DNA of 64,000 nt from Amphiura filiformis (GCF_039555335.1 NC_092647.1:5532608-5596607), one strand, 5' to 3'; numbered from the stretch's first letter, positions 41,799-48,626 are shown. Numbers and translations are program-made. The notes: generated by a model not told the origin, from the sequence alone.

Positions 41799-42898
41799 TT
41801 ATTTATTTATTTATTTATTTATTTATAATACTTGTCATTTTCACTAAAAGCAGCAATGTCTACCAAAAACCTTTCAAAACGTACACGAGGACCCAAGTTG
41901 AAAAATGCTTTCCTCTATGTCTTTTTACCATTTTTAAATTTGCTGGAAAGTAGTATCAACCGTCAACAAAAAGTAACATCAATAACAAATCTAAATTAGT
42001 TGATCAGAATTTTACTACAGGTGCAGTCATTCGACAACCCGCAAAGCGGCTATTTATTATCAGTTTGATAAATTTAGTATCATGCATTAATTGAAAGTTA
42101 TAATATGTTCAACAGTTTAATATGCGTTTAGGGAATTTTCCAAGAGCTCTTTAGAAATCTTATAATGTCCATCACTGTATATGCAAGCATATGCATTTGT
42201 CTAATTACACATCACTAAAATAGAGATTATAAAAAAAAAACGTCTAAAATACTTTTGTGTTTCAATCAGTAAGCTCAAGCTGTATGCACCTTTATTATGT
42301 ATATTGTACCAATGGTATTTCACAATTAGTGACTCTAAAAAGTTTAAATGTTAATGTTATTATGGTATATTTAGTATGCATAAGACAAAACACATAAAAT
42401 GTTTACCAAATTTAACTTCTTTGAAAACCTTTTAAAGAACAATAATTAATTCACTTCAATCATTGCAACCAATGCTTTTCCGAAAACACTGCGAAAAACC
42501 CAAAAGATCCAAAATAATTAGAAGTCATTTCATTTCATTTTTATTTCATTTCATTTCATTTCATTTCATTTCATTTCATTTCATTTCATTTCATTTCATT
42601 TCATTTCAAGTATAACCACAAACTCTTCGTGTAATTCAATCCTTTTAGTCAAGGTGATCTTCTGGCATTTTTTATCATCCAACTATTTATTATTTTTTAT
42701 CCATTGTAGGTAGCACCAGAGATCAAGGCCCGCATGATGGAAGCAGGCACAACAATGGTTGGCTATCAACCTCTTGGTAATAACGTCAACTTCTTCCGAA
42801 TGATCGTATCCAATCCTGCTTCAACCAAAGCAGACATCGACTACATGTTGGATGAAATCGAACGATTAGGAAAAACAATCGAGTTTGAAGAATCGTGA
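1743..42898 (+). CDS. GAD: Glutamate decarboxylase, 13 3'-terminal exons (5' partial)
   Basis: PLP-dependent group II decarboxylase that converts glutamate to GABA and CO2 in the cytosol. Spliced exons: 1743-1833, 3600-3706, 6703-6818, 8041-8120, 18855-18909, 27366-27482, 29866-29930, 31997-32075, 34848-34997, 37169-37218, 37420-37474, 38898-38987, 42710-42898. All junctions are GT-AG and every phase matches, giving about 414 residues to TGA. Seen: [29 protein letters not shown] (PLP-ring Asp), NPHK (Schiff-base Lys), DKQYDVS (position of the catalytic-loop Tyr of vertebrate GADs), [13 protein letters not shown] and [12 protein letters not shown]. The family is about 490-590 residues, so roughly 90 or more N-terminal residues are missing; I found no matching exon in 1-1742. 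Most motifs favour GAD over cysteine sulfinate decarboxylase (CSAD), but the short [12 protein letters not shown] loop resembles CSAD/GADL1. Substrate preference is therefore inferred. Confidence 0.95.
1881..2351. mobile_element. MITE with long terminal inverted repeats
   Basis: The ends are inverted copies: left cagtgtgccaatgaattaag then gtaccag, right ctggtacc then ttaattattttgcgcactg. Flanked by TA on both sides (TA target duplication). No coding sequence. Related copy at 49974-50350. Confidence 0.85.
2955..3378. mobile_element. 424-bp fold-back (palindromic) element
   Basis: Runs from agaacgtgttttatcataat to its inverted copy ending ggtataacacgttct, with arms of roughly 200 bp meeting around 3167. 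The inner part contains the ccccttatggaatatatgac / tatattccataaggggt motif shared with 4331-4512 and 32198-32331. A further partial inner motif follows at 3379-3442. The overlapping ORFs are repeat shadows. Confidence 0.9.
3600..3706 (+). CDS. GAD: GAD exon b
   Basis: Acceptor ctcaag|g, donor ccag|gtaaaa. Completes Met, then [20 protein letters not shown] and [16 protein letters not shown]. The loop before DGIF is shorter than in vertebrate GAD65/67, which have a PGGSG insert, and resembles CSAD/GADL1. A 424-bp palindrome ends 222 bp upstream of this exon. Confidence 0.95.
4331..4512. mobile_element. MITE with ends in inverted orientation
   Basis: Left end gggttattccatttaaaatc, right end gattttaaatggaatagccc. 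The flanks (4241-4330 and about 4538-4575) match one continuous stretch at about 9220-9350 that lacks the insert, so this element landed inside another dispersed repeat. Confidence 0.8.
5390..5580. repeat. Partial copy of the 18961-19327 element
   Basis: Shares caccccttgataaat, tttttgcatttttctcaaaaa, aggggcaaggatat and cagtgactcaagacaag with one half of the 18961-19327 inverted-repeat element. Only one arm is recognisable. Confidence 0.65.
5781..5925. mobile_element. 145-bp fold-back element
   Basis: Left arm acgacaggaatttttgtttt then tactatcctctacc is mirrored by ggtagaggatagta then aaaacaaaaattcctatcgt. A second inner arm pair, gatagacgacagg / cctgtcgtctatc, is also present. Confidence 0.9.
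6703..6818 (+). CDS. GAD: GAD exon c
   Basis: Acceptor catttcag|gcggtg, donor cac|gtaagc. Encodes [16 protein letters not shown], then [22 protein letters not shown]. The GGAISN glycine-rich turn contacts the PLP phosphate in this family. Ends in phase 0. Confidence 0.96.
7054..7226. mobile_element. Fold-back element, GC-richer than its surroundings
   Basis: gagggccgattgtttcatg is mirrored by catgatcgaacaatcggccctc. The inside contains many cgcgta/cgcata motifs. ORFs across it are not gene-like. Confidence 0.75.
8041..8120 (+). CDS. GAD: GAD exon d
   Basis: Acceptor tattgtag|gctcat, donor aatag|gtaagt. Encodes [20 protein letters not shown] then LVNVDNR. The His of the HFS motif is the residue that stacks on the PLP ring in group II decarboxylases. 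A 266-bp inverted-repeat element starts only 26 bp past the donor. Confidence 0.96.
8147..8412. mobile_element. MITE next to the exon d donor
   Basis: Left ctacaatcctggaaaaaaag then gttggcacac; right gtgtgccaac, then tttcctggattgtag. An inner pair, caatgttgga / tccaacattg, makes a second stem. The acattttttccgggattgtag end also appears at about 39295-39313. Confidence 0.85.
8450..8482 (+). repeat. (CAA)n microsatellite
   Basis: About ten uninterrupted caa units within intron d. Confidence 0.95.
8609..9045. mobile_element. MITE with about 42-bp terminal inverted repeats
   Basis: Left ttatatgtgacgtgtcatgt then caaaaggagacacttttgggcagg; right cctgctcaaaagtgtttct then ttttgacatgacacgtcaca and tataa. 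Probable TA target site. No ORF of note. Confidence 0.9.
9046..11091. other. Intron d, no gene or clear element
   Basis: A stretch near 9220-9350 repeats the sequence that flanks the 4331-4512 insertion. Otherwise I see no exon, RNA or well-delimited repeat. Confidence 0.6.
11092..11264. mobile_element. 173-bp TA-flanked MITE, GGGTGGGG ends
   Basis: Left gggtgggggcaaaaacactt then tttttctcggatcgacttgga; right tccaagtcgatccgagaaaa then agtgtttttcgccccaccc. TA lies directly outside each end (11090-11091, 11265-11266), as in Tc1/mariner-type insertion. Confidence 0.92.
11468..11905. mobile_element. 438-bp TA-flanked MITE, GGGTGGTGCG ends
   Basis: Left gggtggtgcgtttaaacatg; right catgtttgaacgcaccaccc; TA on both sides. 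The corresponding place in unit 2 of the duplication (about 14797) lacks it. Confidence 0.92.
12133..12521. mobile_element. 389-bp MITE with an empty site in the paralogous copy
   Basis: Left aggccaagtaaaaataaaaa then catgtttctcgtccg; right cggacgagaaacatggtttt then tttactcggcc; TA on both sides. In the second duplication unit (about 15027) the flanks join directly (aaaaattatcattc). Confidence 0.92.
13133..13884. mobile_element. MITE of the CTTCGACTATA family with a nested insertion
   Basis: Left cttcgactatatttataaat, right atttataattatatatagtc then aaag. Its interior (cacgtgacccatgggcacg, taccaagaccagcaagcgtg, gtttaccgcctttgcattca) matches 47393-47863. Absent from duplication unit 2 at about 16455. 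Confidence 0.85.
13360..13559. mobile_element. Nested about 200-bp MITE
   Basis: Ends ttcgctgtcgtagtgcac and gtgcactacgacagagaa are inverted copies, flanked by aatt-like sequence. The related copy near 47650 lacks it, so it inserted into the older element. Confidence 0.85.
14096..14394. mobile_element. 299-bp fold-back element
   Basis: acatgtgacctgttcccacg then aaatgagcgtaaagtcgcaag pairs with cttgcgactttatgctcata then tcgtgggaacatgtcaca. An inner pair, agacacctgtat / acaggtgtct, is also present. Not seen in duplication unit 2. Confidence 0.88.
15589..16343 (+). mobile_element. Penelope-like element fragment in fold-back form
   Basis: Bounded by a 14-bp direct repeat tcaatgattattta (15575-15588 and 16344-16357); duplication unit 1 has the uninserted site (tcaatgattttttacacag). 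Arms of roughly 100 bp (15593-15697 and 16186-16285; for example caacactgtgtttcac / gtgaaacacagtgttg) are inverted copies. It contains a GIY-YIG coding fragment. Confidence 0.85.
16083..16208 (+). pseudogene. GIY-YIG endonuclease fragment of a Penelope-like retroelement
   Basis: Open for 41 codons before TAA. The readable part, [15 protein letters not shown] then TFKERYNNH, matches the GIY-YIG nuclease core of Penelope-like elements (QYIGL, FKxRYNNH). The reading runs into the inverted arm and stops. No reverse transcriptase remains. The lack of most of the ORF makes it inactive by inference. Confidence 0.75.
16585..18049. other. End of duplication unit 2, then unremarkable intron
   Basis: 16585-16940 repeats 14395-14770, a c/t-rich stretch. 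From 16941 to 18049 I see no exon or bounded element; short attc repeats occur near 17970-18000. Confidence 0.6.
18050..18402. mobile_element. CCCAGCAAAC-family MITE, copy 1 (3' end eroded)
   Basis: Begins cccagcaaacacaaaacgtt and contains many aacgttttaaaacgtt motifs. It aligns along its length with 28827-29232, but the right terminus (gtgtttgttggg) is missing. Confidence 0.85.
18855..18909 (+). CDS. GAD: GAD exon e (55 bp)
   Basis: Acceptor tgtttcag|agg, donor agg|gtaagt. Completes Arg, then [18 protein letters not shown]. The preceding intron (8121-18854, 10.7 kb) is the largest here and holds most of the transposon clusters. Confidence 0.95.
18961..19327. mobile_element. MITE with ttaaggtggtag ends, just after exon e
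   Basis: Left ttaaggtggtaggcctacta, right gccgtaccaccttaa. Inner arms caccccctaataaatttt / aaatttatcaaggggtg, gaatccaattact / agtaactggattc and cactgaaat / atttcagtg are inverted. It starts 51 bp past the exon e donor. Confidence 0.88.
19328..20850. other. Intron e, no gene seen
   Basis: AT-rich sequence. Small ORFs here have no recognisable domain, and I see no bounded element. Confidence 0.55.
20830..22985 (+). repeat. Dispersed direct repeats with CA-rich core
   Basis: About 20940-21250 and 22620-22960 share a series of caca/accc-rich words followed by tcgtatatgtatgtttac, aagcttag, cttaccggtctctacttcac and cttgtgtcg. A flanking part (about 20830-20935) recurs at 21297-21410 (cgcaattt, gtgtttatct, accaacat). 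The small ORFs here read this repeat and are not genes. 21420-22600 holds nothing else I recognise. Confidence 0.75.
22986..24652. other. Intron e, no gene seen
   Basis: No exon-like or repeat structure stands out; the ORF near 24272-24517 has no recognised domain. Confidence 0.55.
24653..25440. repeat. Tandem duplication plus inverted third copy
   Basis: 24653-24873 repeats at 24874-25083 (tttgatattttacatgtttt, ggttaggccctactagtctt, ttgtttgagtaggccgtatt). 25265-25420 carries an inverted, more diverged copy (gaccaatcattcaagtataa, ggcctactcaaacaaa). The spacer 25084-25264 is almost pure A/T. Confidence 0.88.
25441..25735. repeat. A/T-rich simple sequence with (GAAA)n
   Basis: Runs of tttacttattta-type sequence end in about five aaag units at 25711-25730. 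Contains aggcct motifs. Confidence 0.8.
25736..27365. other. Intron e, 3' part
   Basis: A perfect-looking short hairpin occurs at about 26488-26530 (aaacggctgaaagtaa / ttactttcagccgttt). taattgttaattgttaattg lies near 26950. No exon recognised before exon f. Confidence 0.55.
27366..27482 (+). CDS. GAD: GAD exon f
   Basis: Acceptor gattaaag|gga, donor gat|gtaagt, phase 0 at both ends. Encodes [20 protein letters not shown], then [19 protein letters not shown], ending at the Asp that binds the PLP pyridine nitrogen. Spacing from exon e matches vertebrate GAD with no missing residues. Two decayed copies of this exon follow in the next intron. Confidence 0.96.
27829..27925 (+). pseudogene. Decayed copy 1 of GAD exon f
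   Basis: Matches the 3' two thirds of exon f: gttggtgcctttgatccatt, then a tatagcagatatg stretch and the end of the exon. A small deletion in the atatgcgag region shifts the frame into a TAA, and the donor has become gtataa. The downstream intron sequence (gtcttgtagacat, then the g/t-rich part) also matches that after exon f, so a unit of roughly 400 bp was duplicated. Not expected to be spliced in usefully. Confidence 0.85.
28250..28329 (+). pseudogene. Decayed copy 2 of GAD exon f
   Basis: Matches exon f from acgacagtag through gcctttgatccattaaacc and catagcagatatatgc to catggat. The frame stays open for about 25 codons, but several bases are missing before the end and the donor GT is GC (gatgcaagt). 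The following intron sequence again matches that after exon f for about 90 bp, then is interrupted; its expected continuation lies near 29445-29720. Confidence 0.85.
28827..29232. mobile_element. CCCAGCAAAC-family MITE, complete copy
   Basis: Left cccagcaaacacaaaacgtt then ttcgac; right aaaacgttttgtgtttgttg then gg; TA on both sides. Interior is rich in aacgtttt and ataacattt motifs. It lies within the DNA that separates the halves of the third exon-f duplication unit. Confidence 0.93.
29445..29720 (+). repeat. Displaced tail of the exon-f duplication unit
   Basis: gggtgtatgtgt, a ttaaacc..tgcctt-like stretch, tggattttgt and the following agaga-ttgtaattac part resemble the intron after exon f (27560-27810) and its first copy (about 28000-28230). 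Confidence 0.65.
29866..29930 (+). CDS. GAD: GAD exon g
   Basis: Acceptor ttgcatag|tgt, donor gacag|gtaaag. Encodes [20 protein letters not shown] then DR. With exon f it forms HVDCAWGGG, where vertebrate GADs have HVDAAWGGG; the Ala of the D-x-A motif is kept and the middle residue is Cys. Confidence 0.95.
29931..31996. other. Intron g, no gene recognised
   Basis: A 128-codon ORF at 30419-30805 has a hydrophobic stretch near its start but no family I recognise, no paired splice context and no matching neighbours. I treat it as chance. No bounded element seen. Confidence 0.5.
31997..32075 (+). CDS. GAD: GAD exon h (PLP-lysine exon)
   Basis: Acceptor aatacag|ggctg, donor gac|gtgagt. Encodes [20 protein letters not shown] then IILKED. 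The Lys of NPHK forms the internal aldimine with PLP, so the catalytic lysine is intact. Confidence 0.97.
32198..32331. mobile_element. MITE with the tatggaagacatgacctta motif
   Basis: Left ttcatacaccccatatggaa then gacatgaccttaatc; right gattaaggtcatgtctgcca then taggggtgtgtggattt. Same family core as 2955-3378. 122 bp past the exon h donor. Confidence 0.85.
32886..33604 (+). mobile_element. 5'-truncated LINE with target-site duplication
   Basis: Flanked by the 17-bp direct repeat atatcttgaataattct at 32869-32885 and 33605-33621. The insert ends in a run of A. It carries the end of a retrotransposon ORF in the same orientation. Classic target-primed reverse transcription product. Confidence 0.93.
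32900..33468 (+). pseudogene. LINE ORF2 C-terminal fragment
   Basis: An open frame runs through [40 protein letters not shown] and [17 protein letters not shown] to TAA. The FCxC...E..HFFxxC zinc-knuckle-like motif after a KWK segment is typical of the region downstream of reverse transcriptase in L1-like and related non-LTR elements. Reverse transcriptase and endonuclease are missing through 5' truncation, so it is not functional. Clade not determined. Confidence 0.8.
33622..34847. other. Intron h, remainder
   Basis: No exon, RNA gene or bounded element recognised before exon i. Confidence 0.55.
34848..34997 (+). CDS. GAD: GAD exon i (catalytic loop)
   Basis: Acceptor cattttag|gga, donor aag|gtaatg, exactly 50 codons. 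Encodes [36 protein letters not shown] and [14 protein letters not shown]. It carries the mobile-loop Tyr (QYD) that GAD65/67 use in decarboxylation, which argues for true GAD activity. Confidence 0.97.
35884..36183 (+). mobile_element. tRNA-derived SINE
   Basis: Pol III box A-like ttggctcagcggtatgg and box B-like agttcgagcccc stand 30-40 bp apart. A body follows, then the 3' part aaagcgctttgg ... ggcgctgtataaata and a tttattta tail. The head resembles a tRNA without good cloverleaf ends, so SINE and not tRNA gene. Confidence 0.82.
36184..37168. other. Intron i, 3' part
   Basis: Contains a g/t-rich stretch (about 36865-36955) and no exon or bounded element before exon j. Confidence 0.55.
37169..37218 (+). 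CDS. GAD: GAD exon j (50 bp)
   Basis: Acceptor ctgtatag|ggt, donor gcaaa|gtaagt. Encodes [16 protein letters not shown] plus two bases of a Lys codon, equal to the GTxGFExxVxKxLxLA segment of animal GADs. Confidence 0.94.
37420..37474 (+). CDS. GAD: GAD exon k (55 bp)
   Basis: Acceptor tattcgcag|a, donor aag|gtaggt. Completes Lys, then [18 protein letters not shown]. Only 201 bp of intron separates it from exon j, the shortest intron of the gene in this window. Confidence 0.94.
38898..38987 (+). CDS. GAD: GAD exon l
   Basis: Acceptor cttttaaag|ccg, donor aag|gtaaag. Encodes [20 protein letters not shown] then [10 protein letters not shown]. The [11 protein letters not shown] motif is typical of GAD/CSAD proteins. 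Confidence 0.96.
39438..39790. mobile_element. 353-bp fold-back element
   Basis: ttttgttaacggatgaaccg then acgttgcaattgaaac, gtcttcagctgggttgtgat and gcaaatgacc are mirrored by ggttatttgcatcacagcca, agctgaagattgaac and cgcaacgttggttcgtccgt. Confidence 0.9.
40281..40616 (+). repeat. Two tandem copies of a 168-bp unit
   Basis: cctagttaacgtcgctgtgt at 40281 recurs at 40449; the next 140 bp (cggccgatattaaaagtact / cggccaatattaaaagtacg and so on) match closely. The second copy loses the last part. Confidence 0.92.
41641..41826 (+). repeat. (ATTT)n microsatellite, about 186 bp
   Basis: Almost pure ttta units with one ttca variant near 41712 and one phase slip near 41799. The 76-residue ORF over it (repeated YLFI) is an artefact. 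Confidence 0.97.
42523..42608 (+). repeat. (TTTCA)n microsatellite
   Basis: About sixteen tttca units with one tttttattt variant, in the last GAD intron near the terminal exon. Confidence 0.95.
42710..42898 (+). CDS. GAD: GAD terminal exon
   Basis: Acceptor ccattgtag|gta. Encodes [58 protein letters not shown] and FEES, then TGA at 42896-42898. Vertebrate GADs stop about two residues after ERLG; this one adds a short acidic extension. A (TTTCA)n tract ends about 100 bp upstream of the exon. Confidence 0.97.
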   Translation, partial: VAPEIKARMMEAGTTMVGYQPLGNNVNFFRMIVSNPASTKADIDYMLDEIERLGKTIEFEES

Positions 42899-44340
42899 TA
42901 CGTTATATGGGTGTTTATAGATGTTTAAGCCCTCCCTATGGCGAAGTGTTTAATTAATATGGACTATTATGGTGCTCCAGCTGACATGTCGAAAAATACT
43001 TGCAAAATGCCACTTCGATATCTAATTTGACTTGTAGGAAATAGGTATTGTCATTTTGCGTCGTTATTATGTTCAATGTAAATTCGGTCGACTATCACAA
43101 CTACCGTAAAAAGTCGATAGTTAGCATATGTGCTTACGATTGAGCGCTTTTAAAACATGAAAACATGAAGAGCCCCATCCATAAAAGTGTAAAGCGTTTT
43201 GAGCAAATCATCGATACACATAGTTATACACGAACAAGTAAACCTGCACATTTGTGTCTCAGCCCAATTAGCTCAGTTGGTAAAGTGCCGGACTTTTCAA
43301 TTTCATGTTTTCAAAAGCGTTCAATAGTAAGCACATTATGCTAACTATCGAGTTTTTACGGTATTTCGATTATCACTATACAGGTTGTATCAAACATGAT
43401 TTTTCTTCGACCGTTTTCAATTTTTTTAATGTTCTTGAAAGAATTTTTTATTTAAATATTATTCATATTTCAAAGAATATCAGGTTTAATGAGAATTTTA
43501 GATTATGAAAATTTTTGTAAATAATTGAGCGTTGTTTAGGGAAGGGTTTATTTTCCCGATTTTATCTCATTATTGGCTTCGTGGTATATTCACTAGTGAT
43601 ACAAGTGTAATTTGATAGGCCTATGTGTGAAACCAGTTTCGTTTCTTAATATGATGATCAAGAATTAATAAGTATTTATTTTAACAATATTTACGTCCCC
43701 AGTATTATACTTATATTATTTGAACAAATTAAGACAAAAATGACCGCATAGTACAGAAAATACCGTTTTATTTGACATAGCGGAAGCACTCGTGTAATAA
43801 ATGAACGATTTTTTGTGCAGTGAGTGAAATTCGTATCATAGTAACTTCTTTCAAATAAAGTATATCCAAAATACGACGGCAAATTCCATCAAAATCGGCA
43901 GAACGAAAGGTAATTATACACTTTTTCAATAGGTAAAATTTACATTTTAAATAAAATCGATTTTATATTTTTAATATTGCCTTGATAATGATAGTGTGTC
44001 GAGAAGAATCATTTGGATACAGCCTGTATACATAATATACAACTTAAAATATTGCAGCGACTATCTCGGGAATTACAACATAAGCTTGAATACGTTGAAC
44101 CAGTTATGTTTTCTTTTTAATGCCCCATTCAATTACTGCCCCCTAACATATCCCGAGAAAGTGTGGTACTGATGGGGATTGTAGGCTGGGATTACATGGA
44201 TTTTAATCTCTAAATCCGGTTGATGTGCTCCCGTTGTTAAAACATGTGTAATCACCCCACAACCCAGGGGGATTAGATGATAGAAACAACGAGTAGTGGG
44301 GCATGCAATCCCTACAGAGATTCACAGCGTCGGGAAATGT
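42899..44340. other. GAD 3' flank
   Basis: Should hold the 3' UTR; aataaa at 43855 is one possible poly(A) signal but cannot be proved. 43268-43290 (aattagctcagttggtaaag) looks like a tRNA box A, probably the start of a truncated SINE. No gene recognised. Confidence 0.5.
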
Positions 44341-44341
44341 A

Positions 44342-44532
44342 ATTGACCTTTCGGTAAATCCCATAATTCCTTGCGGTTATACCCCAGATGTCGTCATTTG
44401 ACGTCACACCGATGCGCACATCGTTTAGCGAACATCGCTACTGCAGTGCATAGAATTGCAAGTCGGCGTGACGTCAAATGATGACATCTGGGGTCGAACG
44501 CAAGGAATTATGGGATTTACCGATAAGTCAAT
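44342..44532. mobile_element. 191-bp MITE with about 65-bp inverted ends
   Basis: Left attgacctttcggtaaatcc then cataattccttgcggttata and ccccagatgtcgtcatttga; right tcaaatgatgacatctgggg then tcgaacgcaaggaattatgg and gatttaccgataagtcaat. TA outside each end. Confidence 0.93.
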
Positions 44533-45611
44533 TAGGTCGAAGATGACATGCGCCGTCATTTTCCGAGAGGGGTGGGGGAGCCTACTTGAATAGTGCATAA
44601 AGAATAAGCCAAATTGGCATTACATTCGCAATGCATTGTGAGACCGTTTTTACAATTTGGGGACACTTTGAACTCTGAACTATCGGGATTTTTTATGCAT
44701 ACAAAGTGTTGTTTAAAATGTTGTACTAGAATGTTTTCAAAAATGAAAACACACACACTCCACACATAAAACATGGTCATCTCACATTATGAATTATCTA
44801 AAATATTTTAATGATAAAATTATTACAAATATAAATGAATGAAAAATAATTAAAGCTATTTCCCAGATAGGCAATAATAGGTCAGAGTTCAACGTGTACC
44901 AAGCTGCCAAAACCGTGCCACAATGCTTTAGGAATTTGTAATACCTGTTAGATGCATGAAGTGTGTCATAGAATCAGCCTAAACTTCAAGGCAGCTTGCA
45001 ATGTACAAAAACTCAACGACTTTATTTCAAGGGGCCCTATTTTCATATTACAATATTTTTGTTGTTGTTGTCTTGTGTGTTTCTTTATTGATACATTTCA
45101 GAATAGTTCAACATAAAGCGTATCCTACATGTATAAAGAATGACAAAATGTCTGACATTTCAATATTGCTCTGACTATAACATATACTTGGCATTAAAAA
45201 ATATGCGTTCCGCATGCATTAATGTAGCATGATAGTATTTGCAACTTTGAATTGAATTTGTAAATTTTGATTGCTTCAAAAAACCGCATTCACAAAGTAT
45301 CGATTTCATTGCGAGGTAAACATAGTTGCTCACAAGGCAAGTGGTGTTTTAGTCTAATTTGTTTGCTAAATGTATTTGGACCCAATATATTGAGTAAAAT
45401 GTTGCCAGTGTGAATGTATCAATTTTTATCACCAATAATCATGTTTCAAACAGCGCAGTTTGAACTCCTCTTCGCGTTTGGTTTGGTACACTTTCTGTAT
45501 TCATGCAAAATGTGTTTTTCATATTGAAACAATAAATATCAGGGACGCAGCTATGTAGTATTTGGCATATGTCAGGTTATTACGCGTATAAGCACAAATG
45601 TGGTAAAAGAG

Positions 45612-45790
45612 AACATCGTGACTAAATGGTTAAGGTATACAAGACAAGGGGTCATGGGTTCCGATTCCCGGTGTTCGTATATCCTGCCTTGGGCATCATT
45701 GCCGAACACTGAATAAGTCCCCAGGTTGAATAGAAGAATAAACGTTTACAGGCACATTACACATTGAATTTTACTGTGACGCAGTAATAA
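45612..45790 (+). mobile_element. tRNA-derived SINE-like sequence
   Basis: Box A-like gtgactaaatggttaagg and box B-like gggttccgattccc, about 27 bp apart, are followed by an unrelated body with cttgggcatca and ending near gcagtaataaatggc. Not a tRNA gene: acceptor ends do not pair. Confidence 0.7.
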
Positions 45791-45889
45791 ATGGCAATGA
45801 GACAAGAAAATCTAAGATGGCTTGCGCTATTTGGTCTTTGAGAGCAAACATTCTGAGTTGGGTACCTAAACCGTACCTTTGTTCAAATG

Positions 45890-46060
45890 GTTTAAAGGGT
45901 GTTATGATGGTTATGGGTCTTATGCTGAGTTAAAGGGAAGTCATGGTGGGTCAAGAGATGTCGGGGTCAGTTATGGCTGGTTACGGTTTTCATGGTGGGT
46001 TAAGGGATGTCATTGTGAGTTAAATGTGTCACTATGGGTAAAGGGATGTTAGGAAGGAAG
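45890..46060 (+). repeat. Degenerate minisatellite, about 20-28 bp units
   Basis: Repeats of the type catggtgggttaagggatgt with variation. Reverse-complement relative of the tract at 53540-53740. Confidence 0.75.
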
Positions 46061-47300
46061 TCACAGGCATAGATATTCGTCTTTGCTCAAACAAAACTGT
46101 GCCATCTAGTGATAACTTTAAGATTTTGATGTATTATTCAAAGTATGGGTTCATTTGTTCTCCTTTGTATCCCACAATCAAATGACAATTTAAAATAATG
46201 AAATAATGTAAATGTGAACTTAGTTTAACATAAGTTTTCCTACGTGTCTATGCAAATTGAAAGCTGGTGAAAAAGTTAATGTTCGCATACGTGGTGAATT
46301 TATATTTTGTAAACGCAATCTTGTGACGGTAAATCACCGGGCCCATCACAGTATTTATACTTTAGCAAATAAAAAGCGACATATACGGATTTTTAAAAAC
46401 ATATTTAAGAGTAATAAAGTTAGAATGACCGAATATTGTTACCAAAAATTAATTACGAACTAAATGAATGTCTATTTATACTGATCTGGATACTGACACA
46501 GAACTGGCAGGATTGAAAGTGTTTGGAACAATACAGCGCGGTTAAGACGCCGGTTCTGTTAGGGCACCGTCGGTCGACCGGCGGTTGGGTTTGAAGTCAT
46601 CCCCTTACGTGACTACAGATGGGTAGTGGGTACGTTAATTTCATTTAAGTGATGAGTGTGTGCAAATTGTATTGTCTTTATCGTACCGTTGAATAGTAAA
46701 ATAGTGTGTACTATTCCACATGTAAAAATACATCTACTCCCCGACGTTTTTGTGGGGCGATCTCGCCTTAATAAATACAAAAATAATAATTAGTGATACT
46801 TGTGCTCTATCTGTTGAAATGATAATTATATAGTTTCTATTATATAGTTTGTATTAGCTGTGTTATCACGAATATACATAGTGTACATATGAAGAGCCAA
46901 AGAATATTATAAAAGGTCTCAATGACCGTGATATATGTGTATAATTGCAATAAACCAATGTATATAGCACAACTTTGTACGGATGCCTTGCTAATAATGT
47001 TAGGAATCTTTAACATCATAAGTTTGTGATAATGTAATGAACCATATGATAGCTATGACGTACATAACATAACTATTATTTTAGCCTTGTGATGTTTAAA
47101 GTTTCTGTTAACCACCCAAAGAATTCCAACTTGCAGTATTCTTGGTAAAACTTGTAGAAACCCCACAAGGGGAAAAACGTGTGAGAGAGACGTTTGCGAG
47201 GGGAAAAAACTTTTTAGAGTCACTAATTGTGACATACCACTGGTAAGTTTGCGAGGGGAAGACATGGGCATACAATTGTCATGTGTTAGAAGTGGATAAC
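46061..47300. other. Intergenic, no gene seen
   Basis: A tRNA/SINE-like patch may lie near 46535-46600 (cgcggttaagacgccggtt, ggttgggtttgaagtc), but it is too weak to call. Otherwise nothing bounded. Confidence 0.45.
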
Positions 47301-47953
47301 TATAGTCTATTTGGCTACCTCGAGAGTATACTTTGCGCAGTACAGTGTGCCGCCTTTGATCTCGTGTGTAAACACGCCAGTTCTTCAGTATGCTTCGACT
47401 ATATTTATAAATACGCATTTATAACGCACGTGACCCATGGGCACGAAATACCAAGACCAGCAAGCGTGACCAAATCATTATGCCATTGACCACTATACAG
47501 AAAATTATAGGAATTCTTTAGATAATAATATCATCAAATTTAGGTATTAATTTAATAGCAAAATTATTACACATGGGGGTTTCCGAATTTATAATATGTT
47601 ATCCAAAAAAACCCATTTTGAAAGTATTTGCGGAAAAAGAATATTTATCGACGGAAGCGTTTACAATATAATTAAAAAGTTGAACAAAATAGACAATTAT
47701 TTTGCTGCACAGTAGTCACGTGTTGTTTACCGCCTTTGCATTCAAATGTACGCGAAGGCGACCCGCTGTGAAGGTCACTTCGAGACTTACTGTCTACAAG
47801 CTGTCATGGCAGCGCGGAGGTGGTCACGTATTTATACATACGTATTTATAAATATGGTCGAAGCATACTGTTCTTTGAGTCAACAAGCGCGATTTACTAC
47901 GACCACTCGAACTCGCACTGACGTCACTCTCTCCAGGAATCCAAATAGACTAT
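47301..47953. mobile_element. Outer inverted-repeat element hosting a CTTCGACTATA MITE
   Basis: Outer ends tatagtctatttgg and ccaaatagactat are inverted. Inside, 47386-47870 has its own ends cagtatgcttcgactatatt and aatatggtcgaagcatactg and matches 13133-13884. Two nested elements is the simplest reading. Confidence 0.75.
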
Positions 47954-48254
47954 GATAGAATGTATCGATATCTGCAAATATGATGTATGACGAGTATCTT
48001 AAGATCATTTATACAAAGCAAAGTTTGTTAGCTTTTGTTCCTGAGATGTAGTTTACCAATTAAAATATGGACGAGAAATATGCATGTCCATTAATTAAGA
48101 CTTTATAGCAAATAATAAAATGTCAATTAAATTTCTTTAAAATAAGATGTTGATAAGGTTACGCTTTCTATTGATTGAGTTGCGTCCTTGTGAAACAAAT
48201 TTGTCGCAAACGCGATTTGAAAGGACATTAATTAATATCTGCATGTAATTAAGT

Positions 48255-48626
48255 ACCGAAGTGTGACGTCATAAAATTTTCTTTTTTGCATTTCAGTATT
48301 TTCATGACCATATAGATCAGTAGAACATGATGAAAAACATCCACAGTCCAAATTTGGTGCGAATCGGATCATGAGGGCCGAGACATGGCCGCATGAATAC
48401 CTAATTAGCCCCATTGAAATCAGTGTAAATTGGCCTGGTTCATAACTGTTTGGAACCAGGCCAATTTACACTGATTTCAATGGGGCTAATAAGGTATTCA
48501 TGCGGCCATATCTCGGCCCTCATGATCCGATTCCCAGGACTGTGGATGTTTATCATGCTCCACCGATACATGGTATTCAAAACGCTGAAATGCAAAAAAA
48601 GTTTTTTGTGACGTCATCACTTCGGT
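48255..48626. mobile_element. 372-bp near-perfect palindrome
   Basis: Arms meet around 48448 with a spacer of about 11 bp. accgaagtgtgacgtcat is mirrored by tgacgtcatcacttcggt; near the centre aaccaggccaatttacactg then atttcaatggggctaa is virtually identical. Differences increase outward. Confidence 0.95.

Noticed and set aside
41617..41847. 76-residue ORF of repeated YLFI
   Set aside because: Reads straight through an (ATTT)n microsatellite.
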